The notes under the pieces are model-generated. The model was not told the DNA's origin. It did no database searches and saw only the letters and a list, made by a program, of their open reading frames with translations. Of a stretch of DNA of 64,000 nt, positions 49,699 through 59,270 are shown one piece after another (positions within the stretch are counted from its first letter, which is position 1; every line of letters starts with the position of its first letter). Source of the DNA: Pseudomonas moraviensis (lineage in GTDB: Bacteria; Pseudomonadota; Gammaproteobacteria; Pseudomonadales; Pseudomonadaceae); contig NZ_LT629788.1 of the NCBI RefSeq assembly GCF_900105805.1, positions 186,001-250,000 on the forward strand, in the 5' to 3' direction. Made by a program: the position numbers and the translations under genes.

Positions 49699-50352
49699 CT
49701 AGCTGACGGGCCATATTTCGTTGTCGCCGATCACGAAGACTTTACAGCTGTCGTCGCGCTCGACCTGATAGCCGCCGGTAAAGGCACCGAACGCCGGCAT
49801 CAGGCTGATGCGCTCACCCAATCTGAAACAGGCCAGGCGCAAGCTCTGCCGGCCTCTGCCGTGCAATCGATAAACCGGATGAACGTGTCCCGCGAGCACG
49901 TGCCGTTCGGGATGCGGATCGGGTTCATGTTGCAAGGCGAATGGCCCGAGCAATAGCGGCTCGGGTACCACGCGGATATTCAGCGAGGGCGGTGGGTCGC
50001 CAGCGCGTTTGTCGTGGTTGCCGCGAATCAGCGTCATCGGCAGGTCAGCGTGCCGCGCGCGCCATTCTCCCAGCGCATTCAGTGTGGTCGGGACATGGGA
50101 GCCAGGCCCATGCAGAAAATCGCCGAGGAAGATCAATTGGCGACACGGCAGTCGCGCCAGCAGCGCGTCGATCACTTCGATGTTGCTAGCCGTGGTGCCA
50201 TGCGGCACCGGCTGGCCGAGGCTGCGATAGGCCGCCGCTTTGCCGAAATGCACGTCGGCGATCAGCAGCGCCTCCTGCGCGGGCCAGTACAGGGCTTTCT
50301 CCGGCAGTAACCACAATTCTTCGCCGGCCAGGCGCACCGGGTAGGCGCTCAC
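49699..50352 (-). CDS. pdeM: Ligase-associated DNA damage response endonuclease PdeM
   Basis: This 217-residue calcineurin-like phosphoesterase has the metal motifs in order: IADVHFGK, FLGDFLHGPG, IRGNHDKR and LAGHVHPVY. It is the metallophosphoesterase of the four-gene ligase-associated repair set, an endonuclease in this system. Its ATG overlaps the stop of the adjacent lhr-like helicase gene (ATGA). Confidence 0.93.
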   Translation of the reverse strand: MSAYPVRLAGEELWLLPEKALYWPAQEALLIADVHFGKAAAYRSLGQPVPHGTTASNIEVIDALLARLPCRQLIFLGDFLHGPGSHVPTTLNALGEWRARHADLPMTLIRGNHDKRAGDPPPSLNIRVVPEPLLLGPFALQHEPDPHPERHVLAGHVHPVYRLHGRGRQSLRLACFRLGERISLMPAFGAFTGGYQVERDDSCKVFVIGDNEIWPVS

Positions 50353-52838
50353 GACGATTTACCGTTATCAGCAGTTTTTTCCAGGTCACCGACCATTCTT
50401 CTGATCCTGTCAGCCAGTTTTTCCGAACTCATGCTCTCGCGCATCCGCTCCACCAGCAGCGGAAAGCCCAGCGGTGTAGGACGTTTAAGCTGATGCACGT
50501 CGAGTTTCATCCGATTGATGCATTCCAGTGTCTGTTCCAGACGGCGAATATCCAGTTCTTCGCGCAGGACTTCTTCCCCGGCCTGGGCCAGGAGCAGGTT
50601 GTCGGCGTCATATTGTTTGAACACTTGGAAAAACAAGCCACTCGACGCCTGCACCTGGCGAGTACTCTTTGGTGCGCCCGGATATCCGGCGAACACCAGC
50701 CCGGCGATCCGGGCGATTTCGCGGAAGCGGCGCAGCGCCAGCTCACCTGCATTGAGACTGGCCAGCACGTCCAGCAACAGATCATCGGCATTGAACAGGT
50801 GTGCGTCGAGATGGGTGGCCCAGTCCACCGGCGTGGCGCTGAGCAATTCCAGGCCGTAGTCATTCACCGCGATCGAGAAGGTCACCGGTTGGCGCTGGCT
50901 GACGCGCCACGCCAGCAGGCTCGCCAGCCCCAGATGCACTTGGCGCCCGGCGAATGGATAGAGGAAAAGGTGCCAGCCTTCGCGGGATTTCAGCACTTCG
51001 GCCAGCAGATTTTCCGTGGTGGGCAAGCCAGACCAGCGTATCTGCGTCTCCAGCAGCGGCCGCAGCGCGTGCATTTCCGGGCCGTTGAATTGACCTTGAG
51101 CAGCGGCGCTGAAGCGCGCCACCACCGCTTCGGCCAGTTCGTTGGATAACGGCATGCGCCCGCCATTCCAGCGCGGCACGGCGGCTTTTTTTGCGGTGCT
51201 GCGTTTGACGTAGGCGGTCATGTTTTCCACCCGTACCAGCTCCAGCAAGCGCCCGGCGAAGAGGAAGCCGTCGCCGGGTTTGAGTCGGGCGATAAAGCCT
51301 TCCTCGACGCTGCCCAGCTGTTTGCCGCCGCCACCCTTGCTCCAGAATTTCAGATTGATGCTCGCGTCGCTGACGATGGTGCCGATGCTCATGCGATGGC
51401 GCCGCGCCAGACGTGCATCCGGCACACGCCAGACGCCGTGTTCGTCCGGCTCGACCCGGCGGTAGTCCGGGTACGCTGTAAGAGACATCCCGCCGTGGCG
51501 TACGAAAGCCAGTGCCCAGGCCCAGTCCGCCGGTGTCAGGTCGCGATAAGCCCAGGCGGCGCGGACTTCTTCGTACAGATCCTCAGGAATAAAGCCACCG
51601 CCGAGGGCCATGCTGACCAAATGCTGGACCAGCACATCCAACGGCTTGTGCGGCGACAGGCGTGGCTCGATGCGCCGTTGCTCGACGGCATCGCGGGCGG
51701 CGACCGCTTCGATCAGTTCAAGGCTGTGGGTCGGCACCAGCGTCACCCGCGAGGTGCGCCCCGGTGCGTGGCCGGAGCGCCCGGCACGTTGCATCAAGCG
51801 CGCGACCCCTTTCGCCGAGCCGATCTGCAGCACGCGCTCGACCGGGAGGAAATCCACGCCCAGATCCAGGCTTGAGGTGCACACCACGGCTTTCAATTGG
51901 CCATTCTTCAACGCCTGCTCGACCCAGTCGCGGGTGTCGCGGGACAGTGAACTGTGGTGCAACGCGATCAACCCGGCCCAGTCCGGCCGCGATTCCAGCA
52001 GCGCCTGATACCAGATCTCCGACTGCGCGCGGGTGTTGGTGAACACCAGGCTGCTGGCGCAGGCGTCGAGTTCGGCCACCACTTGCGGCAGCATCTTCAG
52101 ACCGATGTGCCCGGCCCACGGAAAACGCTCGGTGGCCGGTGGGAGCAGGGTATCGACCTGCAGGGTTTTTTCGCTTTTACCCTGCACACTGACGCCGCCG
52201 CCCTGTGGGATCAGCACTTGCTCGGCGTGAGACTGATTACCGAGGGTGGCGGAAACGCCCCAGACGATTAGTTCCGGCTGCCAGTGACGCAGACGGGCGA
52301 GGGCCAGTTGCAGCTGCACGCCGCGTTTGTTGCCGAGCAACTCGTGCCATTCATCAACGACGATCATGCGCAGGGTCGACAACGCCGTGCGCGCGTCGGC
52401 GCGGGCGAGCAGCAGGGTCAGGCTTTCAGGTGTGGTAATCAGGGTGGTCGGCAGGCGCCGCCCCTGACGAGCGCGTTCGCTGCTGCTGGTGTCGCCAGTG
52501 CGCAGGCCGATGCTCCACGGAATCTGCAAATCATCCACCGGGGTTTGCAGTGCGCGGGCAGTGTCGGCGGCGAGGGCGCGCATCGGCGTGATCCACAGCA
52601 CCGTCAGCGGTTCGGCCGGCGGTTTGCGTTTGCGCGGCGTGGCCACGGGCGGCTGCAAGCGGGCGAAGCGATTGAGTGCGGCAAACCACACCGCATAGGT
52701 TTTGCCGGCGCCGGTGCTGGCGTGGAGCAAGCCGGATTCGCCGTTTTTCACCGCCGCCCACACCTGTTTCTGAAAGGCGAACGGCTTCCAGTCGCGGGCG
52801 CTGAACCAGGTTTTTGCAAAGTCGGGGGATTTCGCCAT
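50349..52838 (-). CDS. Ligase-associated DNA damage response DEXH-box helicase (Lhr-type)
   Basis: The 829-residue helicase has Walker A STGAGKTYA, the DEXH box VVDEWHELLG, SATLGN and motif VI QRAGRSGHAPG, with a C-terminal Lhr core (residues about 430-800). Lhr is a 3'-5' ATP-dependent helicase on RNA:DNA or DNA duplexes. It is coupled to pdeM downstream. In other genomes it adjoins the ligase gene, but here the upstream neighbour is a transporter operon. Confidence 0.95.
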   Translation of the reverse strand: MAKSPDFAKTWFSARDWKPFAFQKQVWAAVKNGESGLLHASTGAGKTYAVWFAALNRFARLQPPVATPRKRKPPAEPLTVLWITPMRALAADTARALQTPVDDLQIPWSIGLRTGDTSSSERARQGRRLPTTLITTPESLTLLLARADARTALSTLRMIVVDEWHELLGNKRGVQLQLALARLRHWQPELIVWGVSATLGNQSHAEQVLIPQGGGVSVQGKSEKTLQVDTLLPPATERFPWAGHIGLKMLPQVVAELDACASSLVFTNTRAQSEIWYQALLESRPDWAGLIALHHSSLSRDTRDWVEQALKNGQLKAVVCTSSLDLGVDFLPVERVLQIGSAKGVARLMQRAGRSGHAPGRTSRVTLVPTHSLELIEAVAARDAVEQRRIEPRLSPHKPLDVLVQHLVSMALGGGFIPEDLYEEVRAAWAYRDLTPADWAWALAFVRHGGMSLTAYPDYRRVEPDEHGVWRVPDARLARRHRMSIGTIVSDASINLKFWSKGGGGKQLGSVEEGFIARLKPGDGFLFAGRLLELVRVENMTAYVKRSTAKKAAVPRWNGGRMPLSNELAEAVVARFSAAAQGQFNGPEMHALRPLLETQIRWSGLPTTENLLAEVLKSREGWHLFLYPFAGRQVHLGLASLLAWRVSQRQPVTFSIAVNDYGLELLSATPVDWATHLDAHLFNADDLLLDVLASLNAGELALRRFREIARIAGLVFAGYPGAPKSTRQVQASSGLFFQVFKQYDADNLLLAQAGEEVLREELDIRRLEQTLECINRMKLDVHQLKRPTPLGFPLLVERMRESMSSEKLADRIRRMVGDLEKTADNGKSS

Positions 52839-52921
52839 GCCGGCTGCGTGCGCTCTGGAGGTGTTGTTTCAGAGACAGCGAAGCGTGGCGACAAGTTTGA
52901 TTTTTGTGGCTTGCGCGGTCC

Positions 52922-53013
52922 CCTGTAGGAGTGAGCCTGCTCGCGATAGCGGTGTGTCAGTTACATCAATGTTGGATGTGATGACGCTATCGCGAGCAGG
53001 CTCACTCCTACAG
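52922..53013. repeat. REPIN (family A)
   Basis: Inverted family A arms (CTGTAGGAGTGAGCCTGCTC / GAGCAGGCTCACTCCTACAG), between the lhr gene and the transporter ATPase gene. Confidence 0.95.
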
Positions 53014-53030
53014 GGGAGATGTGCACGACG

Positions 53031-53795
53031 TTATTTAAGGTTACCGCTGAGGAACTGCTTCAGGCGTTCACTCTTGGGATTGCCCAGCACCTCTTCCGGC
53101 GCGCCTTCTTCTTCCACCAGACCCTGATGCAGAAACAGCACCTGATTCGACACCTTGCGCGCAAAACTCATTTCGTGGGTGACCATGATCATCGTCCGGC
53201 CCTCTTCGGCCAGACCCTGAATCACTTTCAACACCTCACCGACCAGTTCCGGGTCGAGTGCCGAGGTCGGTTCGTCGAACAGCATCACTTCCGGTTCCAT
53301 CGCCAGCGCCCGGGCGATCGCCACGCGCTGTTGCTGGCCGCCGGAGAGAAACGCCGGATATTGATCGGCCACCCGCGCCGGCAAGCCGACTTTGTCCAGA
53401 TAACGTCGGGCGCGATCCTCGGCTTCCTGTTTGCTGCAGCCCAGCACCCGGCGCGGGGCCATGGTGATGTTTTCCAGCACGGTCATGTGGCTCCACAGAT
53501 TGAAATGCTGGAACACCATCGCCAGCCGTGTGCGCAGGCGTTGCAGTTCATTGGCGTCGGCGACGTGCATGCCGTGGCGGTCGGTGACCATACGGATCGC
53601 CTGGCCATCGAGGCTCATGGCGCCGTCATTCGGTTGTTCAAGAAAATTGATGCAGCGCAAAAAGGTGCTTTTGCCCGAGCCGCTGGCGCCGATCAGGCTG
53701 ATCACGTCGCCGGTCCTGGCCTTGAGCGAAACGCCTTTGAGCACCTGATGATCGCCATAGCTTTTGTGCAGGCCTTCAACGGTCAGTTTGTACAT
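53031..53795 (-). CDS. Basic amino acid ABC transporter ATP-binding protein (AotP/HisP-like)
   Basis: The 254-residue ATPase has Walker A GASGSGKST, signature LSGGQQQRVAIARALAM and Walker B VMLFDEPTSALDP. The sequence resembles HisP/AotP, with the FQHFNLWSHMTVLENI segment typical of histidine/arginine/ornithine importers. It is the last gene of the five-gene operon that starts at the binding protein. The REPIN follows its stop. Confidence 0.92.
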   Translation of the reverse strand: MYKLTVEGLHKSYGDHQVLKGVSLKARTGDVISLIGASGSGKSTFLRCINFLEQPNDGAMSLDGQAIRMVTDRHGMHVADANELQRLRTRLAMVFQHFNLWSHMTVLENITMAPRRVLGCSKQEAEDRARRYLDKVGLPARVADQYPAFLSGGQQQRVAIARALAMEPEVMLFDEPTSALDPELVGEVLKVIQGLAEEGRTMIMVTHEMSFARKVSNQVLFLHQGLVEEEGAPEEVLGNPKSERLKQFLSGNLK

Positions 53796-53807
53796 GGACG
53801 AGCATCC

Positions 53808-54926
53808 TCAAGGCGAAAGTAGGTAGCCGCTGCGATAGGCTTCGGCGCCCGCGACGTGGGCGATGACCATGCCGGCGGTGGCCATGCGTCGCAGCGAGCG
53901 CGCGTACAGCAGGCCGGCGGCGGTGCAATGAATGGGGGTGACCTTGTCGTGGATCGGGTCGATGATTTCGGCGATCTGCTGCCCGGCTTCCAGATATTGG
54001 CCGGGCGTTGCGCAGTACACCAGCAGGCCGCCGACGGGCGTGGTCACCGGTTCGACTCCGGCCAGCGGCGTGGCCGGGTACGGCAGCGGCGGTTGCGGCT
54101 TGGTTTCGCCGACGATGGCGTCGAACTGGATCAGGTAATCGATCAGCGCCTGACAGTCGCGGCTGGCCAGCGGGTGATTGACGTCGCCCTGGCCGCGCAA
54201 CTCGACGGTCACCGAGAAACTGCCCAGGGGAATCTCGACGTGCTCGCCGAAGCGCTCGCGCAATTGCCACCAGAGCAGGGTGAAGCATTCGTCGAACGAC
54301 TGGCCGCCGGAGTCGGTAGCGAGCAGGCTGGCCTGGGCTTCGATATAGCGCGCCAGCGGCTCGACCTGCGGCCACGCCTCGGGCGTGGTGTACAGGTGCA
54401 CCACCGATTCGAAATCGCAGTGCAAGTCCAGCACCATGTCGGCATCACAAGCCAGGCGTTGCAGGGTCAGACGCTGGGATTGCAGTTGCGTGGTCGGCGT
54501 CTGACGGGCGAGGGCGTTGCGCAGGCTGGCCCGGATCAGTTCAAGGTTGTGCTGCGCATCATCGTTGAGTTGGCCTTCGATGGCGTTGCCGATTTCTTCG
54601 CTGAGGTCGACGAACCAGCGATTGAAATTCTGCCCGCTCTCCAGGTCATAGCGGCCCAGCGGCACGTCCATCAGCACTTGTTCGAGGCCGACCGGGTTGG
54701 CCACCGGCACCAGAACGATTTCGCTGCGCAGGCGACCGGCGGCTTCAAGCTCCGCCAGACGCTGCTTGAGGTGCCAGGCGACCAGCATGCCCGGCAGTTC
54801 ATCGGCGTGCAGCGACGCCTGAATGTAAACCTTGCCCTTGGCCTGCTGTGGGCCGAAGTGGAAGCTGTGAATCTGCCGTGCGGTCCCCGGCAGCGGGGCC
54901 AGCAGGTCATGGATCTGGTGGCGCAT
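53808..54926 (-). CDS. Succinylglutamate desuccinylase/aspartoacylase-family protein in the transporter operon
   Basis: This 372-residue protein of the AstE/AspA group of zinc carboxypeptidase-fold enzymes shows metal-binding residues in QASLHADELPGML and VLDLHCDFESV, a RYDLESGQNFNRWF stretch, and a conserved VEPVTTPVGGLLVY. It sits between the permease and ATPase genes, in the place of PA0891 in the P. aeruginosa aot operon. It may deacylate an imported amino acid derivative. The true substrate is unknown. Confidence 0.85.
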   Translation of the reverse strand: MRHQIHDLLAPLPGTARQIHSFHFGPQQAKGKVYIQASLHADELPGMLVAWHLKQRLAELEAAGRLRSEIVLVPVANPVGLEQVLMDVPLGRYDLESGQNFNRWFVDLSEEIGNAIEGQLNDDAQHNLELIRASLRNALARQTPTTQLQSQRLTLQRLACDADMVLDLHCDFESVVHLYTTPEAWPQVEPLARYIEAQASLLATDSGGQSFDECFTLLWWQLRERFGEHVEIPLGSFSVTVELRGQGDVNHPLASRDCQALIDYLIQFDAIVGETKPQPPLPYPATPLAGVEPVTTPVGGLLVYCATPGQYLEAGQQIAEIIDPIHDKVTPIHCTAAGLLYARSLRRMATAGMVIAHVAGAEAYRSGYLLSP

Positions 54927-54953
54927 TGTTATCTCTTTATTGTCAAACCGGTG

Positions 54954-55664
54954 CTAGTGAGTCGGCCCGAGGAAGGCCAGCCAACGGCGTTCGGCGAGGC
55001 GAAACAGGCCGACCAGCGCAAAGGTGATGGTCAGGTAGATCAACGCGGCAATGCCGAACGACTGGAAAGTCAGGAACGTTGCCGAGTTGGCGTCCCGTGC
55101 GACTTTCAGGATATCGGGAATGGTCGCGGTGAACGCCACCGTGGTCGAGTGCAGCATCAGGATCACTTCGTTGCTGTAGTAAGGCAACGAACGGCGCAGT
55201 GCCGACGGCATGATCACGTAGGCATACAGCTTCCAGCCGGTCAGGCCATAAGCCTTGGCCGCTTCGACTTCGCCGTGGTTCATGCTGCGAATCGCCCCGG
55301 CAAAAATCTCCGTGGTGTACGCGCAGGTGTTGAGGGCGAAAGCGAGGATCGTGCAGTTCATCGCGTCGCGAAAGAAACTGTCGAGGATCGGCTGTTCGCG
55401 CACGGCGGCGAGGCTGTAGATGCCGGTGTAGCAGATCAGCAACTGGATATACAGCGGCGTGCCGCGGAACAGGTAGGTGTAGAACTGCACCGGCCAGCGG
55501 ATGTAGAAGTGCGGCGATACCCGTGCAATCGACAGTGGAATCGAGACGATGAAGCCGATGCCGATCGACGCGGTGAGCAGCCACATCGTCATCGCCAGCC
55601 CGGTGATGTTCTGGCCGTCGGTATATAGGAAGGCTTTCCAGTATTCCTGCAGGAGTTCGATCAT
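54954..55664 (-). CDS. Basic amino acid ABC transporter permease (HisM/AotM-like)
   Basis: The 236-residue permease has about five membrane segments and the EAA loop (GEVEAAKAYGLTGWKLYAYVI). With the partner permease it forms the channel. The ATG overlaps the stop of the upstream permease, so the two are translationally coupled. Confidence 0.93.
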   Translation of the reverse strand: MIELLQEYWKAFLYTDGQNITGLAMTMWLLTASIGIGFIVSIPLSIARVSPHFYIRWPVQFYTYLFRGTPLYIQLLICYTGIYSLAAVREQPILDSFFRDAMNCTILAFALNTCAYTTEIFAGAIRSMNHGEVEAAKAYGLTGWKLYAYVIMPSALRRSLPYYSNEVILMLHSTTVAFTATIPDILKVARDANSATFLTFQSFGIAALIYLTITFALVGLFRLAERRWLAFLGPTH

Positions 55665-56389
55665 CGTACGGCCTCCCGGGCACCGGCGGCGTAGCGGCGT
55701 TCGAGCCAGCGCAGGATGAAGTTCGAAGCACTGGTGATCAGCAGATAGATCAAGGCGGCGAGGACCAGGAAGTAGAACAGTTGATAGGTGCTTTTACCGG
55801 CGTCCTGGGCGGCCTTGACCAGATCGGCGAGGCCGATGATCGACACCAGTGCGGTGGCCTTGAGCATGACCATCCAGTTGTTGCCGATGCCCGGCAGGGC
55901 GAAACGCATCATCTGCGGAAACACCACGAAGCGAAACCGCTGGCCGCGTTTGAGGCCATACGCGGTGGCGGCTTCGACCTGACCACGCGGTACCGCGAGG
56001 ATCGCGCCCCGGAAGGTCTCGGTGAAATACGCGCCATAAATGAAGCCCAGCGTCAGCACGCCGGCGCTGAACGGGTCGATCTCGATGTATTCCCATTCCA
56101 TGTAGTCGGTCAGCGTGGTCAGCCAGGTTTGCAGGCTGTAGAAGATCAACAGCATCAGCACCAGGTCCGGCACGCCGCGAATCAGCGTGGTGTAGAGCTG
56201 CGCGGGCAGGCGCACCAGTTTGACTTTCGACAGTTTGGCACTGGCGCCGAGCAGGCCGAGCAACACGGCCACCAGCAGCGACATCGCCGATAATTTGATG
56301 GTCATCCAGGTGCCTTGCAGCAGCAACGGGCCGAAGCCCTGCAGACTGAACGAGGCCAGCCCCAGATTTTGCAGGAGGGTTTCAAACAT
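55661..56389 (-). CDS. Basic amino acid ABC transporter permease (HisQ/AotQ-like)
   Basis: The 242-residue permease has about five membrane segments, and its EAA loop is GQVEAATAYGLKRGQRFRFVV. It is the first of two coupled permeases and lies 56 bases after the binding-protein gene. Confidence 0.93.
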   Translation of the reverse strand: MFETLLQNLGLASFSLQGFGPLLLQGTWMTIKLSAMSLLVAVLLGLLGASAKLSKVKLVRLPAQLYTTLIRGVPDLVLMLLIFYSLQTWLTTLTDYMEWEYIEIDPFSAGVLTLGFIYGAYFTETFRGAILAVPRGQVEAATAYGLKRGQRFRFVVFPQMMRFALPGIGNNWMVMLKATALVSIIGLADLVKAAQDAGKSTYQLFYFLVLAALIYLLITSASNFILRWLERRYAAGAREAVR

Positions 56390-56445
56390 AAATCAGCAAC
56401 CTGAGCGGATGGAAAAGGCGCCCATCGAGGATGGGCGCCGGGGCA

Positions 56446-57228
56446 TTATTTGCCGCTGTACAGATTCAGGTCGCCAAAGTGTTTCTTTTGAATCTCGGCG
56501 TATTTGCCGTCGTCGTGTAACGCTTTGATACCTTTATCCAAAAGCGCCTTCAGCTCAGTGTTACCTTTCTTGATACCGACAGCCGTTTTCGCTGGCAGCA
56601 ATTCGCTGTCGACCGGCTGGCTGATTTCGTAATCGGCGCCTTTCGGGGACTTCAGAAAGCCCAGTTCGGCTTGCAGCATGTCCTGGATACCGGCGTCGAG
56701 ACGGCCGGAGGTCAGGTCGGAATACACCTGATCCTGGTTCTGATAGGCCTGGGTTTTCACGCCGGCCTTGTCCAGTACGGCTTTGGCGTAGGCTTCCTGA
56801 ATGGTGCCTTGCTCATAGCCAACGGTTTTGCCCTTGAGCGAAGCGACGTCGGCGGTGATGCCGGAACCCTTTTTGAATACGTAAGCGGTCGGGCCGGAAA
56901 ACAGTTCGCTGGAGAAGTCGATGACCTTCTCGCGGGCCGGGGTCACGGTCATCGACGAGATCACACCGTCGAACTTGTTGGCCTTGAGGCCCGGAATCAT
57001 GCCGTCGAAATCGCTTTCGACCCACTTGCACTTGACCTTCAGTTCGGCGCAGATCGCGTTGCCCAGGTCGATATCGAACCCGACCAGGCTGCCGTCGGCC
57101 GCTTTCGACTCGAACGGTGCGTACGAAGGGTCAACGCCAAAGCGCAGCTCTTTGTATTCCTTGGCCAGCGCGGAGCCGGCGGAAATGCACAACGCCAGTG
57201 CAGAAAGGGTCAGCAATGCTTTTTTCAT
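56446..57228 (-). CDS. Basic amino acid ABC transporter substrate-binding protein (HisJ/AotJ-like)
   Basis: The 260-residue periplasmic protein has a signal peptide (MKKALLTLSALALCISAGSALA) and the amino-acid binding fold: LRFGVDPSYAPFESKAADGSLVGFDIDLGNAI, then FDGVISSMTVTPAREKVIDFS and the SELFSG stretch. The Asp/Glu pattern fits Arg/Orn/Lys/His ligands. It is the first gene of the five-gene operon. Confidence 0.93.
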   Translation of the reverse strand: MKKALLTLSALALCISAGSALAKEYKELRFGVDPSYAPFESKAADGSLVGFDIDLGNAICAELKVKCKWVESDFDGMIPGLKANKFDGVISSMTVTPAREKVIDFSSELFSGPTAYVFKKGSGITADVASLKGKTVGYEQGTIQEAYAKAVLDKAGVKTQAYQNQDQVYSDLTSGRLDAGIQDMLQAELGFLKSPKGADYEISQPVDSELLPAKTAVGIKKGNTELKALLDKGIKALHDDGKYAEIQKKHFGDLNLYSGK

Positions 57229-57581
57229 TATTCAATCCCTAAGAACCAATATGAGCGCTTGTGGCGCAGAATTATTGTTACTGCAACGCTTACGACCTAT
57301 AGAAAGTAGCAATTTCCGAACCAGAGTGCCGAACAGGTGTTTTAAAAGGTTCAGTAACGAGGGGCAAGGGCAACCGGATGCCCGGAAACGGGCGCGGCGT
57401 TTTTCCTGCACCGTTTGCGAGCGCACGTTGAGTAGGTGGCAGCCATTACCTGTGGCGAGGGAGCTTGCTCCCGCTGGAGGGCGAAGCACTCCCCGGCGCT
57501 TTGCCTGAGAAATCTGCTGTGCAGGCTTTGCGACTGCTGCGCAGCCGGGCGGGAGCAAGCTCCCTCGCCACAGGGTTTCGC
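57229..57581. other. Intergenic region upstream of the transporter operon
   Basis: 353 bases with no gene. The left half is the promoter region of the transporter operon; the right half holds a family D REPIN. No ArgR-like operator was recognised. Confidence 0.5.
57449..57575. repeat. REPIN (family D)
   Basis: Inverted arms CTGTGGCGAGGGAGCTTGCT and AGCAAGCTCCCTCGCCACAG, with GCCGGGCGGG at the inner end, lie about 70 bases apart. The family differs from A, B and C. It lies between the transporter operon and the DNA ligase gene. Confidence 0.92.
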
Positions 57582-59270
57582 TCAGGCGAGCAGATCCTGG
57601 AGGGTTGCGAGGCTGTCGGCTTCTTCGACGGTCTTGTCCTTGCGCCAGCGCAGCATGCGCGGGAAGCGCACGGCGATGCCGCTCTTGTGGCGGCGTGACA
57701 AGGCGATGCCTTCGAAACCGAGTTCGAACACCAGACTCGGTTTGACGCTGCTCACCGGGCCGAATTTTTCGACTGTGGTCTTGCGCACGATGCTGTCGAC
57801 CTGGCGCATCTCTTCATCGGTCAGCCCCGAATAGGCCTTGGCGAATGGCACCAGCGAGCGCTGGCTGGATTCGGGTGGACCGTCCCACACGGCGAAGGTG
57901 TAATCGCTGTACAGACTGGCGCGGCGGCCGTGTCCGCGCTGAGCGTAAATCAGCACGGCATCGACGCTGAACGGGTCGACCTTCCATTTCCACCACACGC
58001 CCATGTCCTTGGTCCGTCCGACGCCATACAACGAATCGCGGGCCTTGAGCATCATGCCTTCGACGCCGAGTTTGCGTGATGCCTCGCGCTGGCGCCCGAG
58101 ATCGAACCAGTCTTCGCCGGTCAGTACAGGGGAGGGCAGCAGCACCGGGCTGTTGCAGCGCGCGATCACCTCCTCGAGTTGCGCACGGCGTTTGGCTTGC
58201 GGCTGATTACGCCAGTCCTCGCCCTGCCATTCCAGCAGGTCGTAGGCGAGTACCACCACCGGCACTTCTTCAAGAATCTTCTTGTCGAGCGTTTTGCGAC
58301 CGATGCGTTGTTGCAACAGGGCGAACGGTTGCACGGCCGGCGGCTCACCGGATTGCGGATCGAAGGCGTCTTCGGTGGTCGGATGAGTGCTCTTCCACAC
58401 GACGATTTCACCGTCGATCACCGTGCCGTCGGGCAAGCCGTGCACCAGCACATCGAATTCGGGGAAGCGCTCGGTCACCAGTTCCTCGCCGCGGGACCAT
58501 ACCCACAGCTTGCCGTCACGCTTGACCACTTGCGCGCGGATGCCGTCCCACTTCCATTCCACCTGCCAGTCGCTGGCCGGACCGAGCAGTGCTTCGAATT
58601 CCTCGACCGGTTGCGCCAAGGCGTGGGCGAGAAAAAACGGGTAGGGCTGGCCGCCGCGCTGGGCGTGCTCATCAGCGGATTCGGGGGCGATCAGTTTCAG
58701 ATAGCTGGCGGCGTTCGGCCGGTTCGACAGATCGGTGTACCCGACCAGACGCTGGGCCACGCGTTTGCTGTCGAGCCCGGCCATCGAGGCGAGGGCGCGG
58801 GTGACCAGCAACTTCGACACGCCGACACGGAAACTGCCAGTGATCAACTTGATGCAGAGCATCAGGCTCGCCCGATCCAGCTCCGCCCATAACATTGGCA
58901 GTTGCCGCGCCAGGTACTCTGGCGTTTCACCGCGCAATGGCAGCAGCTTGTCTTCGATCCATTCGGCGAGACCGGCCTCGGAGCTGTGCGAATTTTCCGG
59001 CAGCACCAGAGAAATGGTCTCGGCCAGATCGCCGACGGCTTGATAGCTCTCTTCGAACAACCACGGCTCCAGCCCCGAAACTTCCACCGCCAGCTCACGG
59101 AGGATGCGCACCGGAACCAGTTGTCGCGGCCGCCCACCGGAAAGGAAATACACCGCCCAGGCGGCATCTTCCGGCGCGGCCTGCGCGAAGTAGGCCTGCA
59201 TCGCCGCCAGCTTGGCGTTGCTCGACGTGGTCGCATCGAGTTCGGCATATAACTCGGCGAAGGCTTTCAT
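57582..59270 (-). CDS. Ligase-associated ATP-dependent DNA ligase
   Basis: The 562-residue enzyme has the ligase nucleotidyltransferase motif VEWKWDGIRAQVVKRDG with adenylated Lys240, motif III-like YDLLEWQGEDW, and motif V region GMMLKARDSLYG and WWKWK. An N-terminal helical domain (residues 1-210) precedes the catalytic core. It matches the ATP-dependent ligase of the four-gene Lhr/PdeM/Exo set. Its start overlaps the stop of the exonuclease gene (ATGA). Confidence 0.94.
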   Translation of the reverse strand: MKAFAELYAELDATTSSNAKLAAMQAYFAQAAPEDAAWAVYFLSGGRPRQLVPVRILRELAVEVSGLEPWLFEESYQAVGDLAETISLVLPENSHSSEAGLAEWIEDKLLPLRGETPEYLARQLPMLWAELDRASLMLCIKLITGSFRVGVSKLLVTRALASMAGLDSKRVAQRLVGYTDLSNRPNAASYLKLIAPESADEHAQRGGQPYPFFLAHALAQPVEEFEALLGPASDWQVEWKWDGIRAQVVKRDGKLWVWSRGEELVTERFPEFDVLVHGLPDGTVIDGEIVVWKSTHPTTEDAFDPQSGEPPAVQPFALLQQRIGRKTLDKKILEEVPVVVLAYDLLEWQGEDWRNQPQAKRRAQLEEVIARCNSPVLLPSPVLTGEDWFDLGRQREASRKLGVEGMMLKARDSLYGVGRTKDMGVWWKWKVDPFSVDAVLIYAQRGHGRRASLYSDYTFAVWDGPPESSQRSLVPFAKAYSGLTDEEMRQVDSIVRKTTVEKFGPVSSVKPSLVFELGFEGIALSRRHKSGIAVRFPRMLRWRKDKTVEEADSLATLQDLLA

